In this document: one piece after another, positions 13,594-28,994 of the stretch
Layout of the letters: each line of letters starts with the position of its first letter
Numbering within the stretch: the first letter of the stretch is position 1
DNA from: Hypomesus transpacificus
Lineage: Eukaryota > Chordata > Actinopteri > Osmeriformes > Osmeridae
DNA length: 64,000 bases
NCBI RefSeq assembly: GCF_021917145.1
Contig: NC_061077.1
Span: 7,933,298 to 7,997,297 of the forward strand
Reading direction: 5' to 3'
Made by a program: the position numbers and the translations under genes
The notes under the pieces: model-generated
What the model was told of the DNA's origin: nothing
The model's database searches: none
Seen by the model: the letters and a program-made list of their open reading frames with translations, nothing else

Positions 13594-15618
13594 CCGCCCC
13601 TGTGGGCATAGAACTCATGGAGGCCCTGACACCTATAGTCATGGTGGACAATAGAGCCCTCATAATATTTTCAATGGTTTGATATGGTTTGGACAGGATA
13701 AAAAGAAAACAAATATATATATTTGTCCACACATTGCACCACTTTTGTTCTGCAGTATTTAGTTTGGTTTGTCTAAATAGACATTTAAAGTTCTGTGTTA
13801 TAGTGACATTTTCTGACATCTGCAATTTTTGCAGGATGCTACTAGAAATGCACATTTTTCTGTTGTCCTTCCAGACCAGTTGAGGACATGCAGTAGATCC
13901 TGCATTGATTTTAGCTTTGGTTACTGAATCAGAATTGCTGTAATAAGCCGTGTCTGGTGTTGCTCATCCTTCTGGTGTCTAAAGAGATTTCACTATTGGG
14001 CTTTACAGTTTACAGCATAATATTCCCCACTAAGTAATTCACAATAAATACAATTTATTCAGTTTGTACAGTAATACACAATGAAATTACGGCCTACATA
14101 TTCAGACACAGCTGCACAATCACACATTTTTTGCTCCGTGGTTTGGGAATCAATAAGATCTGATATGTATGAAGTTCTGAGTTTGTGGATTACAGAAACA
14201 GACATTGACAATCTATTCCGTTTTTTTTGTATACATTTTTTTATCACAGACTTCTGTAAAAAAATAATATGCCGGAACAAATGGATAATTAATCAAGCGT
14301 GTCCACTAAATGATTGATAACATCCACATATAGACATACGCAGTTCTTGTTCATTCTTGGGTCTCAAAGCACTTTAAGTTGAATAAGGTCACCTCATGAC
14401 AAAACTCCCCCCATCCCTGCTCCCCCTGCTGCCTCATGTGTTTTATCTTGACACTTGTAGCAGAAGGATTGTAGTAGCAGAACATGTTAATGATGAACAT
14501 GTTAATGATTAATGATGTAATTTTTCTTTACGTACCACAGCAATAGTGTCTTGTTTATCTAGAAGTTATGTCGACCCTTCATTCATTTATTTGTGTCTCC
14601 TTACACTCACTGTGTATCAAAAACACCAAAATAAGCATTCCTACGGCTGACGAGTTCAGAGAGCTGAGGTTGTTATCATACCAACAAGCTCACCTCAATT
14701 TGGCTCACACCTGAACTGCTGCATGACTCAGGTTCACCTGAGTGTGGCTGAAAGCTCACCTCTGCCCTCCACTTTGGGCCCAGACTATATGGACCACAAA
14801 GTGCGTGCATGTGTGTCTGACAGAGTGCTTGACAGGACTGTCCAGCACAGTTATTTGTGAATAGCACTGAAAAGTGTGGGATATATGAAATCATAATTGA
14901 GAGCATCTATAATAAATATAAAAGCACATCTAGTTGGCTTATGATATAATGGTTAGCTGCGCCAAGCATGGTGCACCTAAAATAATGGCTGTGGTTTGCA
15001 GTGCTACAGCATAAAGTTCATTTCAGATAAATGAGAATTGTACTTACAGATTACTAATAGTGTCTGTTTTGGAGTGGTTACTGTGCATTTATTCAGATGA
15101 CTAAACGTGTACTGAGCAACACTGTTCTATGAATAAACACTTATAAAAAATAAAACATTTCTTAGAAGATAAAGGTGTTTTAGTGGAGTGCAATATATTT
15201 AATAAGTCACTGTTACCCTACTATTCCTTACAGTGTCATTCTCTGTGTCCTTTAATTGAGGTACATTATAATTCTTGAAAATTATACCATTATGGGGAAG
15301 TTAACATTGATCTTTATTTGTACTTTAACAAGCTTCAGCTGTCTATTTGCCACATGGAAGTCCTCTTTCCCCCCATCTTGTTCTACTTTTGTAATAACCT
15401 ATACTCCTAATTGATCAATGTAAAACAGTATAATCACTGAACAGTTTCTAGGTTACTAGAACATTGTAAGGTGTTGCTTTTTAGTTAGTTACATAATTCA
15501 TGCTTACATAAGGAGAAGTGTTACCGTAAATTAGGCTTATACTCTGACACCATATTCCATGAAAGGTAATTTTGACAAAATGTTATGTGCAGCTATCTAG
15601 TTGCATTGTTCTGCTCTG
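13470..15618. other. Tail-to-tail ICMT/RNF207 interval with ICMT 3'UTR
   Basis: ICMT 3'UTR sequence begins here and includes a 42-base poly-C tract (13550-13591). AATAAA at 14043-14048 is a candidate ICMT poly(A) signal. The opposite-strand RNF207 3'UTR must end somewhere below 15618. A near-duplicate 'gaacatgttaatgat' pair lies at 14480-14512. I see no gene in the interval. Confidence 0.5.
13550..13591 (+). repeat. 42-base homopolymeric C tract in ICMT 3'UTR
   Basis: Uninterrupted C from 13550 to 13591, 80 bp after the ICMT stop codon. Its length may be inaccurate because homopolymers are error-prone in assembly. Confidence 0.9.
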
Positions 15619-18600
15619 CTAGAAGGACATCTCTATCCAACTGGCAGTCTCCATCGTGTTCTGCTTCCCTGAACAATAGAAATCCTTGTTCTTAAACAAG
15701 GCCTCATCTGATGGGTTGCTAATGCAGTTGTCATCAGTGACAAAGGAGAGGTCATTCTTGTTGGAGAAGTCATTCCTGCTGCAGTAAATAATGGTTACTG
15801 CATGCACTGTCCCATTAAAATGATTAGCTCATGTTGTCGTCGACATACAGTATATTACCTGTTGTGTTGTGTATCAGTGGCCATTGTGGCCATTGTACTG
15901 TCCTCATAGATCTTCAGCATGGCCTCTGTGCGGTCATCTTTTAGCTCCTTAGGACCCTTAAGTCTGCGATGATAAAGGAATCATGAAAAGAGAACTAACT
16001 TCCACTAAAGTTATACAAGTACATAGTTTAACAGACATTAGTCTCTTGACAAACTCATCTTATTAGATAGTGACAACATCTAATAGTAATGGTCCCATGT
16101 GGTTCATCGGAGGTTGCGCTGTTTGGATACCTTGGTTCCAGTCGTTCCTTCACCTTGGCAATTGAACTGATGTAGGGGCCAATTTGCTTAGCAATAGTGG
16201 TCAGGTAACTGTTCTCCTGCTTTAGTTTCATCAGATCGTGAAGTTGAGCTGGAATCAGACCAGACACACATAATGATCATTTAACCCTGTTTGGTTTATG
16301 GTTTAGAAGAAAAAAAAGGATTAGTTAGTTTTACCTTCATATATTTCCTGTTCATTCACAACCCTCTGATATGTTTCTTCCCAGATCTAGATGAGGAAGT
16401 AGAAATAGAAGATGAGCCTTGTCAGTGTGTGCTAGGTTACAATAAAAACACAACATCTTACCTCCTCAAATATGGCCCTCATGAGTTCCACAGAGGAGTA
16501 CTCAGCAGAGATCTGTCTGTCCATCTGTATAGAGTGGTCCAGGATCTCAGCCATGGTGTCTTTCCTGATAAGTGAGTGGTGCTTGGTCAGATCTCTGTGG
16601 GTTTCCTGAACCTGGTCCTTCAGCTGTTGGATCACAGTCTGTAGCCTCTGCTCACAGAAACAAAAACACAGCAGGAATTAAAATCTCCTCTGTTCTCATA
16701 CTAAATGAGATCGTAGCTATGACGTCTAGTTGGCCCCACCTTGTAGCTGTTCTCATAGTTGCAACAGTGATCGGTAAAGGGAGTGTCCCCGCCCTCAGAC
16801 AGGAGGACCTTGGTGCTGATGTAGCGATGGGCGGTAGGCTTCCTTACTGCTGAGGGTCCCAGGGACATGTCACTGATGGCAGGGGAGTGGCAGGCCACAG
16901 ACAGGGAAGATTGCAGGCTGAGTGGACCAGGGGGACATCAGGGATTTCATTGGAGCTATACATGTATCTCAAGGTGGAATTAAAAACATATTTCAAAAGG
17001 TGCAGTGCTACTTACAGACCACTGGCATTGCTTAACCCCAAACCAGACACACCACCAGTCATTGAAACAGAGCGTCTTTGGCCTAGTAGCAACAGAGACT
17101 CCAGGCAGCGGGCAAACTCTGACCGATACTCTGTGTTTATCTAAACCAGAGGACAAAATAACCAAGCACAAAGTAAGTATGGAGAGTAGTAAAAATACAC
17201 ACCATACATATACATGATTGTATTCTTCAGTAACAAAGTCAGTGTTGAGTACCTTGCTACTTTGTGCAGGTCTCAGTCTGTGTGGCAGCTTTACAATCTT
17301 TTTGAGACGTTCCATAAGTTGCTAGAAATGATTGAGTCTGTCAGTTAAATAAATGTATTACTAATACGCGATCCAAACTGTCAGTGTATGCATTGGACTA
17401 CACTTACATAACCCATGTCTAGAAACTCAAACTTGTTGGCTGAACTTAGGAATGCAGAACAGGTGACTAGATGAACCTGTAGGTTTAAGTGACGACAAAT
17501 GGTTTGTGAAAAATGGATGCTGGATGTTCAGTGCGGCACTTTCAAAGCCAGTTTAGACACGTTACCTGTAGAGTAGGTAGTAGGGCGGCCAAATGAGACA
17601 GCTGTTCTTTAAAAGCCCTTTCTTTCTCCTCATGCTGGCTGTTAAAAACAGTGAAGAGTTTGAATTGCACGGATCGACAGCTGGCATACTGTATGCCACA
17701 TCAAATGACAAACATATTTTTATTCTCATTTGATTTACATCCATGCCTTTTGTATAGCCTCTGCCATGCTATTAATTGCTGTGCACATTTGATACTGGTT
17801 TTGAATGTAGAGCCATGCAGGCTTGACATAAACTGCATCTGACACATGATAATTGATTTGGCTTTTATCTGTATCCTTGATCCATTCTGGCCTGTGGCCA
17901 GACAGATCTTGTATGGAATGGGGAGTAAGGATACGCTGCTGAAATGTCAAGATCTTTAAATGTGTAACAGGATACATGGGAGACAGGCAGGCACAAGATG
18001 CCCTGTATCGATGTCATACTGTACTATCGGGCTTTATTTCCTGCTTCGGGAGAACATTAGGTTGCAGTAATTTATAATTGCTAATGGAAACCATGGAATG
18101 ACTAAGGACGGGTGCTCTCGTTTTATTCAAACAATGATTGTCTGGAACATCAAAAATAGTTTGTAATATACAATAAGTAATATTGTTAGAAATCATATTG
18201 TTGTATATTTCCCTATGTCTTTAATTGTATATAGATATATTGACGTATATGTATTAATGTAACTGTATTCTGCTCCATTTCATGATATTCTATGCCAGAT
18301 TACTATTGCTGTTATGGAATCTATTTATTCTTACCTTTGTGCTGCTTTCAGGAGGATTTTCTTTCTCTCTGCCAATTTTTCCTTAAAATAAAAATCTGTA
18401 TTCAAGTATTAACATCCACACACTTTTAGAAAGGTTAAAAAGAGTGACATCTTGTGGTAGAACTGAGTTATGAAACAAAGCGGCTTCTAAATTGAAATGA
18501 ACCAGGGTTCATTTTCAGTTATGTGCATTCATCAAAACAAGCCCTATTTTCACACCTGCATGTTGTTAAAAAGAGTACTTATGGCATTCTCCTCCTCTTC

Positions 18601-20895
18601 CACATTGGCACGGACCTCTCCTATCATTGCCTTGAGCAGAACAATGGCCTCCCTGGCTGAGGTTTGCAGTTCCTTCACCGCCTGTAACAAACAGGTTTTA
18701 CAATATGAGAACATTGAGCTGCAGTCTGGCCAATGTTGATGCAAACAACACTTGTTGGATCAAGCAACATTTTTGTTGGCATTTCCATGCTTTATTGGAA
18801 GTTAAGTATGATAGGAAAGGCATTGAGAAAGATAAGGGAAGACATGTAGCAAAGGGCCAAGGCCAGATTCGCACCCAGGACACCGCGGTAAGGCCTCAGC
18901 CTACATGGCACGTGCACTTATCTGGTGAGATACCGGGGGCGATCATGCTGAAATTTAATTTACCTAATTCCACAAGTTAAGAAAGTGGGTTACAAATGAT
19001 AACTTTGCATTAAAGGGTACACTTACTAGGACGGCCTGGTCCAGTTTTTCACAGCCTTGCATATATGCTGTTTCAATATCAATGCAGTGTGCCCTGCTTT
19101 CCCTTTATGGAAGACCGACACACACATATAAAAACATTAATGTATGGACACTAGATACTGTAAATACGCATCAGTAAATAGAAAAAAAGTTGCACACAAA
19201 TGTATCCACATACACTTGCATGTCTCTGAAACAGTTGATGCATAACATTGACTTCTTCTCTGTGGAAAACATAATGTACAGTTCCTCATGGAGGGCTATT
19301 GGAAGAAAGATACAATTCACAGTGTAGAATTAGACTTTCTGGAGAACAGAATTGTAATTAAGAAGCTTTGTAACATAATCCATCTACTTTTTTACTTTTT
19401 TAAGATATTTGTGAATATGATGACGGGAGTTTATACTCACAGCACTTTTTGTGGGCCTCCTTTGTGCGCTTGGCCAGGGAGACAATCTCATGACTGGAGA
19501 ACATCTTGGCTTTGTGGGTGCTTTCCTTACATTCTCCACACAGCGGTTGGCTACAAGTGTTGCAATAATACATGGTATCCACATCCTGTCAACACAAAAA
19601 ATATATAAGATCGGTGTTACTGATTTGAAAAGTTGAAAAGACCTTAGACAGGAACGTTGCGTAAATGTATGACAACACCTGTTTTTTGCACTCCAGGTCA
19701 CAGTTGGAACACTGAACAGTTTCCTCACAATCCGTAGAGTTATCCACCAGGAACTTCAAAAGACGGTCCTCTGGAGGCAAAGCACTAAAGCCTTTTACAC
19801 TGGACTGTTGCCTGTACATGAAAGAACATGATCATTTTAATTTCTGATGAACAATGGGCGTCCTTGTACAGTGACATCCTGCATAGTAACAAGGTGCAGT
19901 GAAACAAATAGACCTGGAAAGGTTTGTTCTATTAAATTAATTATTTGGCTATATAGAGAAGGATATTGCTTTGCAGCTGTTGTGCAGTTGTTGTACAGCT
20001 ATTGTGCCATTGTTCTCAGCTTTACATCTACTATCCACTCCGATTACCAAGTCTTTCCCCATCCATGGTAACATGGCCACAAATAGCATCACACTGTTTG
20101 ATGTCACTGACAAAAATAGCAACACACACTGCTAATTAAATGCTAATGCTAAATATAAATAAATAAGTAATTTATGTGCTCTAAGAAAGCACATGTATAG
20201 AATACCTTGCAGCCATTAAATAAACAACTTATTTACTTACTGAAACAAGTCACTGATCACCACTGTGCTTGTATGGGCTATATACATATACATAGTTCTC
20301 TGACGCATACAACAATATCATTTGCTCAGGTCAACACAGAAGACACAGGCAGGTTCTCAAGCATAACTAACTCAAACCTGTAGTAAACATTTTAAAACCT
20401 TAAGTTTTGACATTAAAAGTCTATAAAAATCCCAGCCATGCAGAGGGAGTTTACCAGGAGCGAAACCCCAACCATTACTTTGTGTTGTATCATACACAGA
20501 ATCACAAAATTAACAATGTCAACAAAAACTCAGATGAATCATAGAAAATGATTTACATTAATAGTAAGGGACATGACACTTCAAATTGCCAAAGTAATTA
20601 CAATATTTTACAGAAATAAATCATCCTCAGATGATGCTTCATTCATGCAAACCCCCTCTACCCCAATAAATGTATTTGTTTTACTTTGGACCTATTTGAC
20701 TTACCCACAGAGAGGACAACTGAGGCGTCCCTCCACAGCCCTGCCTCGCAGACAGCTAGCACAGAAGGTGTGGTAACAGTCAAGAAGACAGGGGTGTTCG
20801 TATTGCTCATGGCACAAGTGGCACACCAAGGGGTGGCAATTGGCACTGTCTGGATCATATAAGTTTTCCAAAGGGCAGAAGATTCCTCCAGACAT
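15619..20895 (-). CDS. rnf207: RING finger protein 207 (cardiac TRIM-like E3)
   Basis: Seventeen coding exons on the minus strand: 20895-20705, 19811-19679, 19585-19441, 19295-19214, 19102-19027, 18681-18556, 18381-18335, 17638-17566, 17476-17408, 17321-17253, 17140-17016, 16917-16740, 16647-16462, 16386-16335, 16248-16131, 15963-15859 and 15778-15619. The frame joins to 644 aa (human 634). The C3HC4 RING is complete (C25, C28, C40, H42, C45, C48, C60, C63). A B-box follows (about 98-140), then coiled coil, a conserved ISTKVLLSEG segment and a second helical region (DQVQETHRDLTKHHSLI). In mammals RNF207 is heart-enriched and, with HSP70, modulates the hERG potassium channel and repolarisation. 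The splice acceptor directly abuts the start codon, so a non-coding first exon is expected. The exon 4 end at 19214 is the least certain junction. Confidence 0.95.
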
Positions 20896-21798
20896 CTGAA
20901 ATACAGCAACCCTCAGAAGTGGATGCTATCAGATACATTATGATAAGCTTCTTATTATAAGTAAGCAGCATGTCCTGTTTAGGCCATAACAACACAAATT
21001 TGATTCATGAACAGTGCTATACTGTGGATATAGATGATAAACATGGTACTTGAACCTTTCAATATAAATCTGTAACACAAACCAGCATATTACTTCTTTG
21101 TTATAAAAAAGGTATCGTAAATGTCCCTTCAACAACATAAACAGTTTTGTTATGAAAAAATCATTCAAGTAAACCTGGTTCTTTACCTTGCAACCGTCCT
21201 GTCTTCTGTCCCAAGCAGGAATGACAGATATGCAGAGGGTCACTGACGTCAAAGCGTAGCCATGGTAGTACCCAGCAGTTATTACAGTGTGGTGGGGGTA
21301 TGAACGAAAGTGTGTCCATAGAACAGTAAGCAAATGACAAAAGAGGCTACACCTCTCATCTGTCAACAAGTGACCAAAATACTTTCCACCTCTCTAATCC
21401 CAGGAACCCCTCTGGAACATGGCAGAAACAGAGCCGCAGTCCAATTATTTGTGTCCATCAGTAGGCTAAACTGAATGATCAAATTACTATTAACTAATAA
21501 TCTACACCCTACAATAATTAAATACACAAATGTGTTAATTTATAACTGAATGTGAATTTCAGCTGATTTAGTGTAATTAGTAAAACAAATCTACCATGTT
21601 GGAATGTATGACCGATACATACAATGTAAAGTAAAAAATTAACAAAAGATGTCACTTTTGTTAAGAGCACAATCCAGAACCAGGGCAATATAGAATCGAG
21701 CACCGGTAAGAGGATTGCATCGATTATATCTGTATTTGACCAACCAAAATGTAACGCACGCGCACACCGGGTTCTTCCTTTCTGCAAAATTCTTCGCA
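20896..21798. promoter_or_regulatory. RNF207/RPL22 divergent promoter region with CRE palindrome
   Basis: The ATG of RNF207 (minus) and that of RPL22 (plus) are about 0.9 kb apart. A minus-strand donor-like GCAAG|GTAAAG at 21187/21186 could end the RNF207 non-coding first exon, pairing with the acceptor at 20897-20896 that abuts the ATG. A perfect TGACGTCA cAMP-response-element palindrome sits at 21244-21251, inside or just upstream of that putative exon. Near the RPL22 start the sequence turns pyrimidine-rich (see the separate TOP entry). Confidence 0.5.
21768..21784 (+). promoter_or_regulatory. Terminal oligopyrimidine (TOP)-like start site of RPL22
   Basis: The sequence ttcttcctttctgc lies 15-30 nt before the RPL22 ATG. 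Vertebrate ribosomal-protein mRNAs start with a C followed by a short pyrimidine tract that couples translation to mTOR. The tract and distance fit, but the exact cap site is not visible. Confidence 0.5.
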
Positions 21799-23635
<1,837 letters not shown>

Positions 23636-25069
23636 ACTTGTTTTGTACATTCAATTAAATTTAAAATAATACTACTTTTGTATTTTGGCGTTTAATGGTG
23701 ATATTCTCAATTTTCTCCAGGTTTATGAAATGCGAATGTTTACCACCTGACCTCGTGCACAAGTTGCGTGATTTAAATGCTTTTCGCAATACAACAGAAT
23801 TGATATATGTTCACCTTCATGAATTTTTTTTAATGTTATGGTTAAAATTTTGATCTGAGAAATATCAGGCTCTTGTTTTTAAAACCTAGACTTCTACATG
23901 AATGTGGACAGGAGAATGAACAGACAATCACCAATTTACATGACTTTATTTATAATTTCCATGAAAAAGGTTTTGAAATTTAAAACAAGTGGGGTTTTTG
24001 ACCCTGAGACACACAATACCAAATTAATTTAATACAGATTGGCCAAATTTTAGAAAAATCTTTAAAACCAGGGTACACCCTTTCATACCCTGTTGAGCAA
24101 ATTATGACAACCGGAGGTTCAACATTAAAATCCTCAATCTGCCGAGTTTAATTCCTGCCTAGTGCTAAATCTGAATCGTATAACTGCATTTAACAAGTCC
24201 CTCAGGTTAATCTAATGACACTGACAAAAAGGCAAGAATCAAAACTAGCACATTGTGGCCAATAAGTAACATGAACCTGATTTAAACAAAACAAATCAAT
24301 TTAAGGAATGTAACAGAATTCAACAAGTGGAGCCTATTGACTTGCCAAATAGCCTCCAATCCTGATTGTGTCTTTCTGACAGTACATACCCACCAGACAC
24401 ATTAATACTGCCACCGACCATATTAACAAAGACTCCAACAAATCTAACATTGGTCTTTGGGAACAAAAAATATAAATTCCATATCCTGAAAAAACGTTAA
24501 AGGCACAGATATGGAGTGTTGGTCTTTGAGGCATCCCCTAACTAGGAAATGACTTGCCCCAGAGTGGGACTGACTTGATGTAGCACCCATTATTGTGAGG
24601 GAGTGAACGAGGAAGAAAAAGAAAAAAAGGTACAAGCACGTAAATGGAGTGAATGCGTCAACAGACCTCCATGGGGAATCCAAGAAGGGGGGGGGGGGTG
24701 GGGTAGCACTGTGGGAAGTAGTAAGTGCTTGGTAGAATCGGCAGCAGACTCCCTCCACAGCTGTGGGATGTCCAATGACCATTCTGAGAGCTGAACAGCA
24801 CCATCAAATCAGATGAGCCGTCAGTGCATCTCAGTCTGTTGAGCTTTCTCAGATTAACCTTCCAAAACAGTGTAGACACGATTTGAGGCATGTGCAGTAC
24901 ATACCCATGACTCGTCATAACCTCCCCCATTCCCCAAACATCCCAGTGCTATCCCATCATGACATACACAGGTGACCAAGAAGCCAGATGCATTCTGTTT
25001 AGCATCAGAAGCCTCTCAGAAGTGGAAACAAATAAAAGAAAAGGTGAGAGGTCATGAGCTGGTGCCTTA
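23636..25069. other. Tail-to-tail RPL22/RCC2 interval, both 3'UTRs
   Basis: RPL22 probably ends at an ATTAAA signal (23654-23659), 20 nt after its stop. On the minus strand AATAAA (TTTATT at 23945-23950) could end an RCC2 3'UTR of about 1.1 kb. A ten-G run followed by tgggg lies near 24687-24703. No gene is seen. The junction between the human 1p36.31-like and 1p36.13-like gene blocks falls inside this interval. Confidence 0.5.
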
Positions 25070-28000
25070 TCAGAGTGTGCGGGGATTGTACTCTGGAAGC
25101 TTCTTGAGTTTCTCCTGTTCCTGCTGGCTGTCCTGTCTGGCAATGACCAGGGAGTGGGCATATCCCATCACCACCTGAAACCCATAACAAATCATGCTCA
25201 AAATAGGATGAGGTGTTGTGTGCATGTCCAATATGTAAAAGGTCTTAGTTTCATAAAATATTTCTCCAAGTAGCTGTTGCATACCTGTTCAGCGTAAATC
25301 CCATCCATGGTTTTCACCTCTTGGGCAGTGGTGGAAGACTTGGGTTTATTGTCTCCATATCCCTGCAAGAGACAAACTGGTCAACATGTATTGCTGATAC
25401 ACACATTTGGGACTGAAAGACTTTGTAATAGGGATTACCAGTGCAGAAAAAAACCTACCAGTTCGCCAAAAGTAGGAGATGGACCCCAGCTGATGGTACT
25501 CTCATCTGCAGCAATTATAATACTGCTCTTCCTAAAATAAAGTACATTCATTCAAACTCCTTTGTGGCACCGCTAAGCAAGTACAGTTTTAGTTTGTATC
25601 CCTGTTTTGAGCCATGAGTGGTCAAGTAGTGGTAGCACCATCACTTACCCACAGGCCAGATTGCGGATCTTCCAGCCACATAGGTCCTGTACAGACTTGG
25701 GGTACATCGTTGACTCCCTTGAAGTATTTGTGACCCCCCAGAAAAACAGTCCTCCTGCATGCAAAATGTCTACGTCAGCCAACAACGCAGCGGCATGTGA
25801 AGATGTGTGGCGCGTGTTTGAATGGCCCACTTACCCATTTCATTGACTGCAAAGGAGCACTGGTAGCCAGTGTAGATTTGGGAAGCCCCACGTCCAGGGA
25901 AGTCAAAGAGCTTTACCAGTCTTGGCACCATCTCATCCTTCTGCTCAGTGTGTCCCAAGCGGCCGTAGCCACCAAAGCCCCAGGAGAACACTCTCTTCTG
26001 GGAGTCTAGCACCAGCTGCACATAACATTCACAGTCAATAGTCTTCCAATTTCCAAGGGAAAGCAATGTAGGTTGATCTGCCAACCTACATTAAGAACTA
26101 CAGCGCAGATGCTGCCATCTGGAGCTCATTAATTAAACAGAGCAATGTCTTACATTTTGCAGTAATTATTCAAAAATGGAGGTGGACAGACAAATTAGTC
26201 TTCCCATATATATACTCTCAGCTTAGTAGGTGATATTGGACTTCTATTCTACATTAACAAATTTCAAAATTATAATTTCACAAGAAACTCAATTAGGGAC
26301 AAACAATGACTTCCTTACCGTGTGATTCCCTCCACAAGCTACATCTCGCACCACCACGTTGGGCACTGGCATCACCTGACCGTCCTTGGTCTTTTCAATG
26401 AAGATTGCGACACGACGTGGGATAAGCTCACAGTCAAACTCAATGCGCTGGGCGCGAGCAATGAACTTCCCATCAGAGTTGTGTCCTTTGAAGGGGCAGA
26501 GAAGGTGAACATGTGTAGGTGTCCGGAGGGTATTTTGAATAGTGAGACGTCCTAGCTTGATGGAACATACCTAGCTGGCCATATTCTGGGCAACCAAATG
26601 AGTAGAGGTTCCCTTTGCAGTCCACCACCATGCTGAACTCTGCTCCACATGCCACTTTGACCAGGGGCTGTCCATTATACTGGATCTAAGAGAGGACAGG
26701 GAAAAGCTTAGAGCCTTAAAAAGGCCGTTGTTCATATGTACTAATGTGTAGAAGATGCTGGTATAGCTTACTGTTGCTGGGCTGAGGACTGCATCCGTCT
26801 GGTTTCCCTGGCCAAGCTGTCCCAGTTTGTTCTCTCCAAATGAGTATGCGATACCGTTTTCTGAGGAAAACAGACGGGGTTAATCAGAGCTTTCAGTCCT
26901 GAGTTAAAGACTAAGGCCCAGGATACAATGTCATGTCAAATGCCAACCTGTCAATGCCATGGTGTGGTTCCGTCCGCAGGCGGCAGCCACCACCACCTCT
27001 TCTGCCAGGGCCTCGATCAGCTTTGGGGCCTCCAGGCGCTTTGTGTCCCCATGACCCAGCTGACCCTTCTCATTACGCCCTGAAAAGAACCAGATAGAAG
27101 ATACTCAGCAAGCACATAAGATACAATCGATGTTTAAATGGTCTCAAATTGAACTTTGCTAGGGACTGCAGTGATGTTTGTCCTCACCCCAGCTCCAAAG
27201 CTTGCCCTCAGTGGTGATGAGGAGGCTGTGGGCAGCGCAGGGCCCAGACACCACGCAGCTGACCTGCACGTCATTCAGACAGCCATAGCGGTGTGGGCCC
27301 CACAAGTTCTGGCCTAGATTCCTATACGCCACTGATAGGCACACAGAAAAAAACAAGCACACTTCAATACAGCTGTGAAGTCAACAATTGATCACCAAGT
27401 GGAGTATAAATAATGCAAGCCTTGTTGATCATCTATTGCTTGGACATCTGGCGCTGACAGTACGCCATCTAGTCGGTCTTAAAAGACAGATCTGTACCTC
27501 TCAGTTGAAATCTATTTATTTGGGCAAAACACTGAAACAGAAGTGTAGTGTCACAACATTAAGACTGCAGCCCATACAGTAGAGAGATGCTTTTTGTGAA
27601 CACAACGCGTCTACGCAGCTGCTGATTCTACCAGTGCGCCCAACCCCCAGTCTCAACACTACGCCAGCCTATCATTGAGTGCCCGTGTAGCCAATCTCTA
27701 TGGCCTTGCCATACCCTGAAGCATGAAAGGAATCCCAGCAGGGGGTGGGATTAGACATGCATACATTTGAATATACATTAGATTAGAATGGGCATGGGTT
27801 TTAATCGCCAGGGCTGTGCTCACATGGTCTAAAATCTGTAGAACCTGCAAACAAGGAGTGTAAATTATTAGGCTCAAGATGTGCCAGGATGAGCCTCAGA
27901 AAAGAAACAACTAGAAAGCTATAGGTGTTTAAACAGTCAACATGTAACAGCAATATAATTGCACTTTTATCATTTGTTTTCCCAATCACTAAGGTCGGCA

Positions 28001-28994
28001 ACAGACATAATTCAGTCATATTTTTAAGTCTGGAATGCATGTATGCCTTAATCAATCAAATTATGTTGGATTTGAAATATGCCATTTTAATAATTGTTGC
28101 ACAGTCCCATTATCAGAATTATGTAGTACTGTAGTTGAGATTTTGTTGCACTAACTTGGCACAAACCACTGAAATACTATTTGAAATGTGCCCTTCTAGT
28201 CATTGATAACATTCTCTAACAAAACACAAGTCTATTAAAGTGAGAAAGGAGACTGTATTTTAGGAACTAAATAACTACAGATAAACCAACTCTAGACAGG
28301 AATGGAGGGAGGCCCTGTAAGTGAACGATTTAACACTGATTCAGTCTGATCACAGACTACGTATCCACAAACAGTCTACCGTTCACCCTTCGTAGTCCAT
28401 TGGCAAAAAGAGGAACTGTAAACTCAATCTCACCACTCTAGATCAAGTCAATGTAATCGTATCAACAATGCCTGTATACAAAGTGTATGTATGAGGGGGT
28501 GTTCAGAGAAAGGACAAGGTCATACCTTGTTGTTTTGGCACCTCCTTTCTTCCAATCAGATCCCAGTTGGTGGCCCCGAAAATTAGAAGTTGGCCTTTGA
28601 CTTTGGGACACTCAAGTTTCTACAAAAATAACACAATGTTGCTGTCATTATAGATATGTGGCCATTTCAATGTCATATATCTGATGTACTAAAAGACCTT
28701 GCATATGCAATGCCCATATATAAACTATGCAAAGCAGGGCAACTACTGGTACCCTTTCTTCAATCATAGAATTTCTCTTAGGACACTTACTATTTTTTCC
28801 TTGATGTCATCAGCTACAGTTACTGGTTGAAGGCCTGACTTGGTGGCAGGCTTGCCAGGTTTCTTATTATTCTCCTGCTCAAAATCATCAAACTCATCAT
28901 CACTGCTGAAATCTCTCTCTTTTCTTTTGCTCCCTCCTCTCTTCCTCTTCAATCCACCATTACCAGAGACCTCTGTCACCTTCTTCCGTGGCAT
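25070..28994 (-). CDS. rcc2: Regulator of chromosome condensation 2 (TD-60)
   Basis: Twelve coding exons on the minus strand: 28994-28791, 28619-28526, 27331-27188, 27079-26948, 26860-26772, 26685-26571, 26485-26319, 26015-25835, 25754-25649, 25531-25459, 25362-25285 and 25174-25070. The frame joins to 495 aa (human 522, the difference mostly in the low-complexity N-terminus). A basic/acidic N-terminus (MPRKKVTEV, KRKRGGSKRKERDF) with likely nuclear signals precedes RCC1-type propeller repeats (for example ATNWDLIGRKEVP, WSWGRNEKGQLGHGDTKR, SFGCPEYGQLGHNSDGK, WGFGGYGRLGHTEQKDEMVP), and the protein ends in KKLPEYNPRTL. RCC2 acts at inner centromeres and the midzone in mitosis and influences Ral, Rac and Arf GTPases. 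An acceptor-like site lies at about 29009, upstream of the ATG, so a non-coding first exon is likely. Confidence 0.97.

Noticed and set aside
13508-13855. Minus-strand frame with a polyglycine run
   Set aside because: The glycines come from the poly-C tract in the ICMT 3'UTR read in reverse. No other support.
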